This document shows positions 63,472-64,000 of a stretch of DNA of 64,000 nucleotides, in pieces (positions within the stretch are counted from its first letter, which is position 1; every line of letters starts with the position of its first letter). This DNA is from Haloterrigena salifodinae (GTDB lineage Archaea > Halobacteriota > Halobacteria > Halobacteriales > Natrialbaceae). Made by a program: the position numbers and the translations under genes. The notes under the pieces are model-generated. The model worked only from the letters and a program-made list of their open reading frames with translations. It made no database searches and had not been told where the DNA came from. The stretch covers positions 496,001-560,000 of the forward strand of contig NZ_RQWN01000002.1 in NCBI RefSeq assembly GCF_003977755.1, in the 5' to 3' direction.

Positions 63472-63487
63472 GAGCCTGTCGCGCTCC
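63472..63487 (+). repeat. degenerate attachment-site copy 4
   Basis: GAGCCTGTCGCGCTCC corresponds to GAGCCTGCAGCGCCC at 54011-54025. It is preceded by the conserved hairpin at identical spacing, which is why I accept it. The region 63488-63667 shows no gene. Confidence 0.5.
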
Positions 63488-63667
63488 TTGTCAAAGCGAG
63501 CAAGACCGACCGCTCGAGCACACTCGAAAGCAAGCGGCGGCCGTCGGGCTCTCGGCCAATACCGGTAACGATAGTGACACAAACCCGCGGTTAACGACGG
63601 CTTGACGAGCCCCACCGTGCAGACGCACGCCCCGAGCATTTACCCGCTAATCCGGTACCCGGCGGTG

Positions 63668-64000
63668 ATGGTCCGAACCGAAGCTAACAGAAACCGCTGG
63701 TTGATCGCGCTCTCGGCAATCGCGATCCACCTCTCCATCGGATCGATTTACGCGTACAGCGTCTATCAGAACCCGCTTCGCGACGAGCTAGGGTGGGCGA
63801 TATCCGACGTCTCGCTGGCCTTTACCGTCGCGATCGTCTTCCTCGCGCTCTCGGCGGCATTCCTTGGGGGGTTCGTCGAAAACCACGGCCCGCGGACCTC
63901 GGGACTGATCGCCGCCGGAACGTTCGGCCTCGGAATCATCGGCGCCGGCGTGAGCGTCCAACTCGAGAGCTACGCCGCGTTCGTCCTGACGTTCGGCGTG
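63668..64000 (+). CDS. MFS transporter, oxalate/formate-antiporter-like (partial)
   Basis: Translation from ATG at 63668 gives MVRTEANRNRWLIALSAIAI, HLSIGSIYAYSVYQNPLRDE, LGWAISDVSLAFTVAIVFLA, with FLGGFVENHGPRTSGLIAAG before the right edge. GSIYAYSVY and the helix 2-3 loop GxxxExxGPR are typical of OFA-family major facilitators for monocarboxylates. The C-terminal three quarters lie outside the window. Confidence 0.82.
   Translation, partial: MVRTEANRNRWLIALSAIAIHLSIGSIYAYSVYQNPLRDELGWAISDVSLAFTVAIVFLALSAAFLGGFVENHGPRTSGLIAAGTFGLGIIGAGVSVQLESYAAFVLTFGV

Overview
The window is a GC-rich haloarchaeal chromosome segment. The evidence is strongly acidic proteins, Tat/lipobox signals, TATA-driven promoters close to start codons, an archaeal SRP RNA, a digeranylgeranylglyceryl-phosphate synthase, and many haloarchaea-only families (DUF4212, DUF3209, DUF5798, Bat-type HTH, FilR1-type regulators). 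Gene content resembles Natrialbales (Haloterrigena/Natrinema-like), but that placement is an inference.

Layout. 1-7.1 kb: acetate module with two acetyl-CoA synthetases, a small subunit of a solute:Na+ symporter, and between the two acs genes a Bat-like regulator carrying an integrase-fold N-terminus. 7.4-10.1 kb: CPA2-type antiporter and a universal stress protein. 10.3-17.6 kb: an unusual accessory locus with an eCIS-core (DUF4157) protein, a companion of unknown function, a DUF2299-like small protein, and four very acidic proteins, two with glycine zippers and one with basic amphipathic helices and 48-bp tandem repeats. 17.8-27.1 kb: an eleven-gene cobalamin operon (cbiT-L-F-G-H2-H1-ferredoxin-unknown-cbiX-DUF3209-beta-propeller). 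28.3-40.5 kb: second cobalamin group (cbiA; cobN-cbiC-cbiE; divergent chlID), interrupted by small housekeeping genes. cbiA and the cobN/chlID promoter share a 16-bp palindrome. 40.6-51 kb: ordinary genes (xanthine/uracil permease, hydrolase, SRP RNA, PQQ-propeller lipoprotein, cysteine-synthase-like enzyme, isoprenoid-synthase-fold protein, RecA-like ATPase, DGGGP synthase) and a broken Hsp20 gene.

51.1-63.5 kb is an integration hot spot at tRNA-Arg(TCG). Copies of the tRNA 3' end recur at 54.0 kb, 60.9 kb and, degenerately, 63.47 kb. They divide the region into three integrase-less segments. The outer two (A, C) share both ends and a FilR1-type regulator with its promoter, but carry different divergent enzymes (FAD oxidoreductase versus SAM methyltransferase). 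The middle one (B) carries a multi-sensor histidine kinase, a truncated response regulator, a small membrane protein, a frameshifted halocin-C8-like precursor with all ten cysteines, and a CapA-like lipoprotein. The window ends inside an MFS transporter gene.

How the genes work together. The cbi/cob genes cover most of the corrin-ring pathway from cobalt loading of sirohydrochlorin to the a,c-diamide, with both an early (CbiX) and a late (CobN/ChlID) cobalt chelatase. CbiD and CbiJ are not seen in the window. The most promising undescribed items are the tRNA-anchored regulator/enzyme cassettes, the acidic eCIS-core locus, and the shared cobalamin operator.
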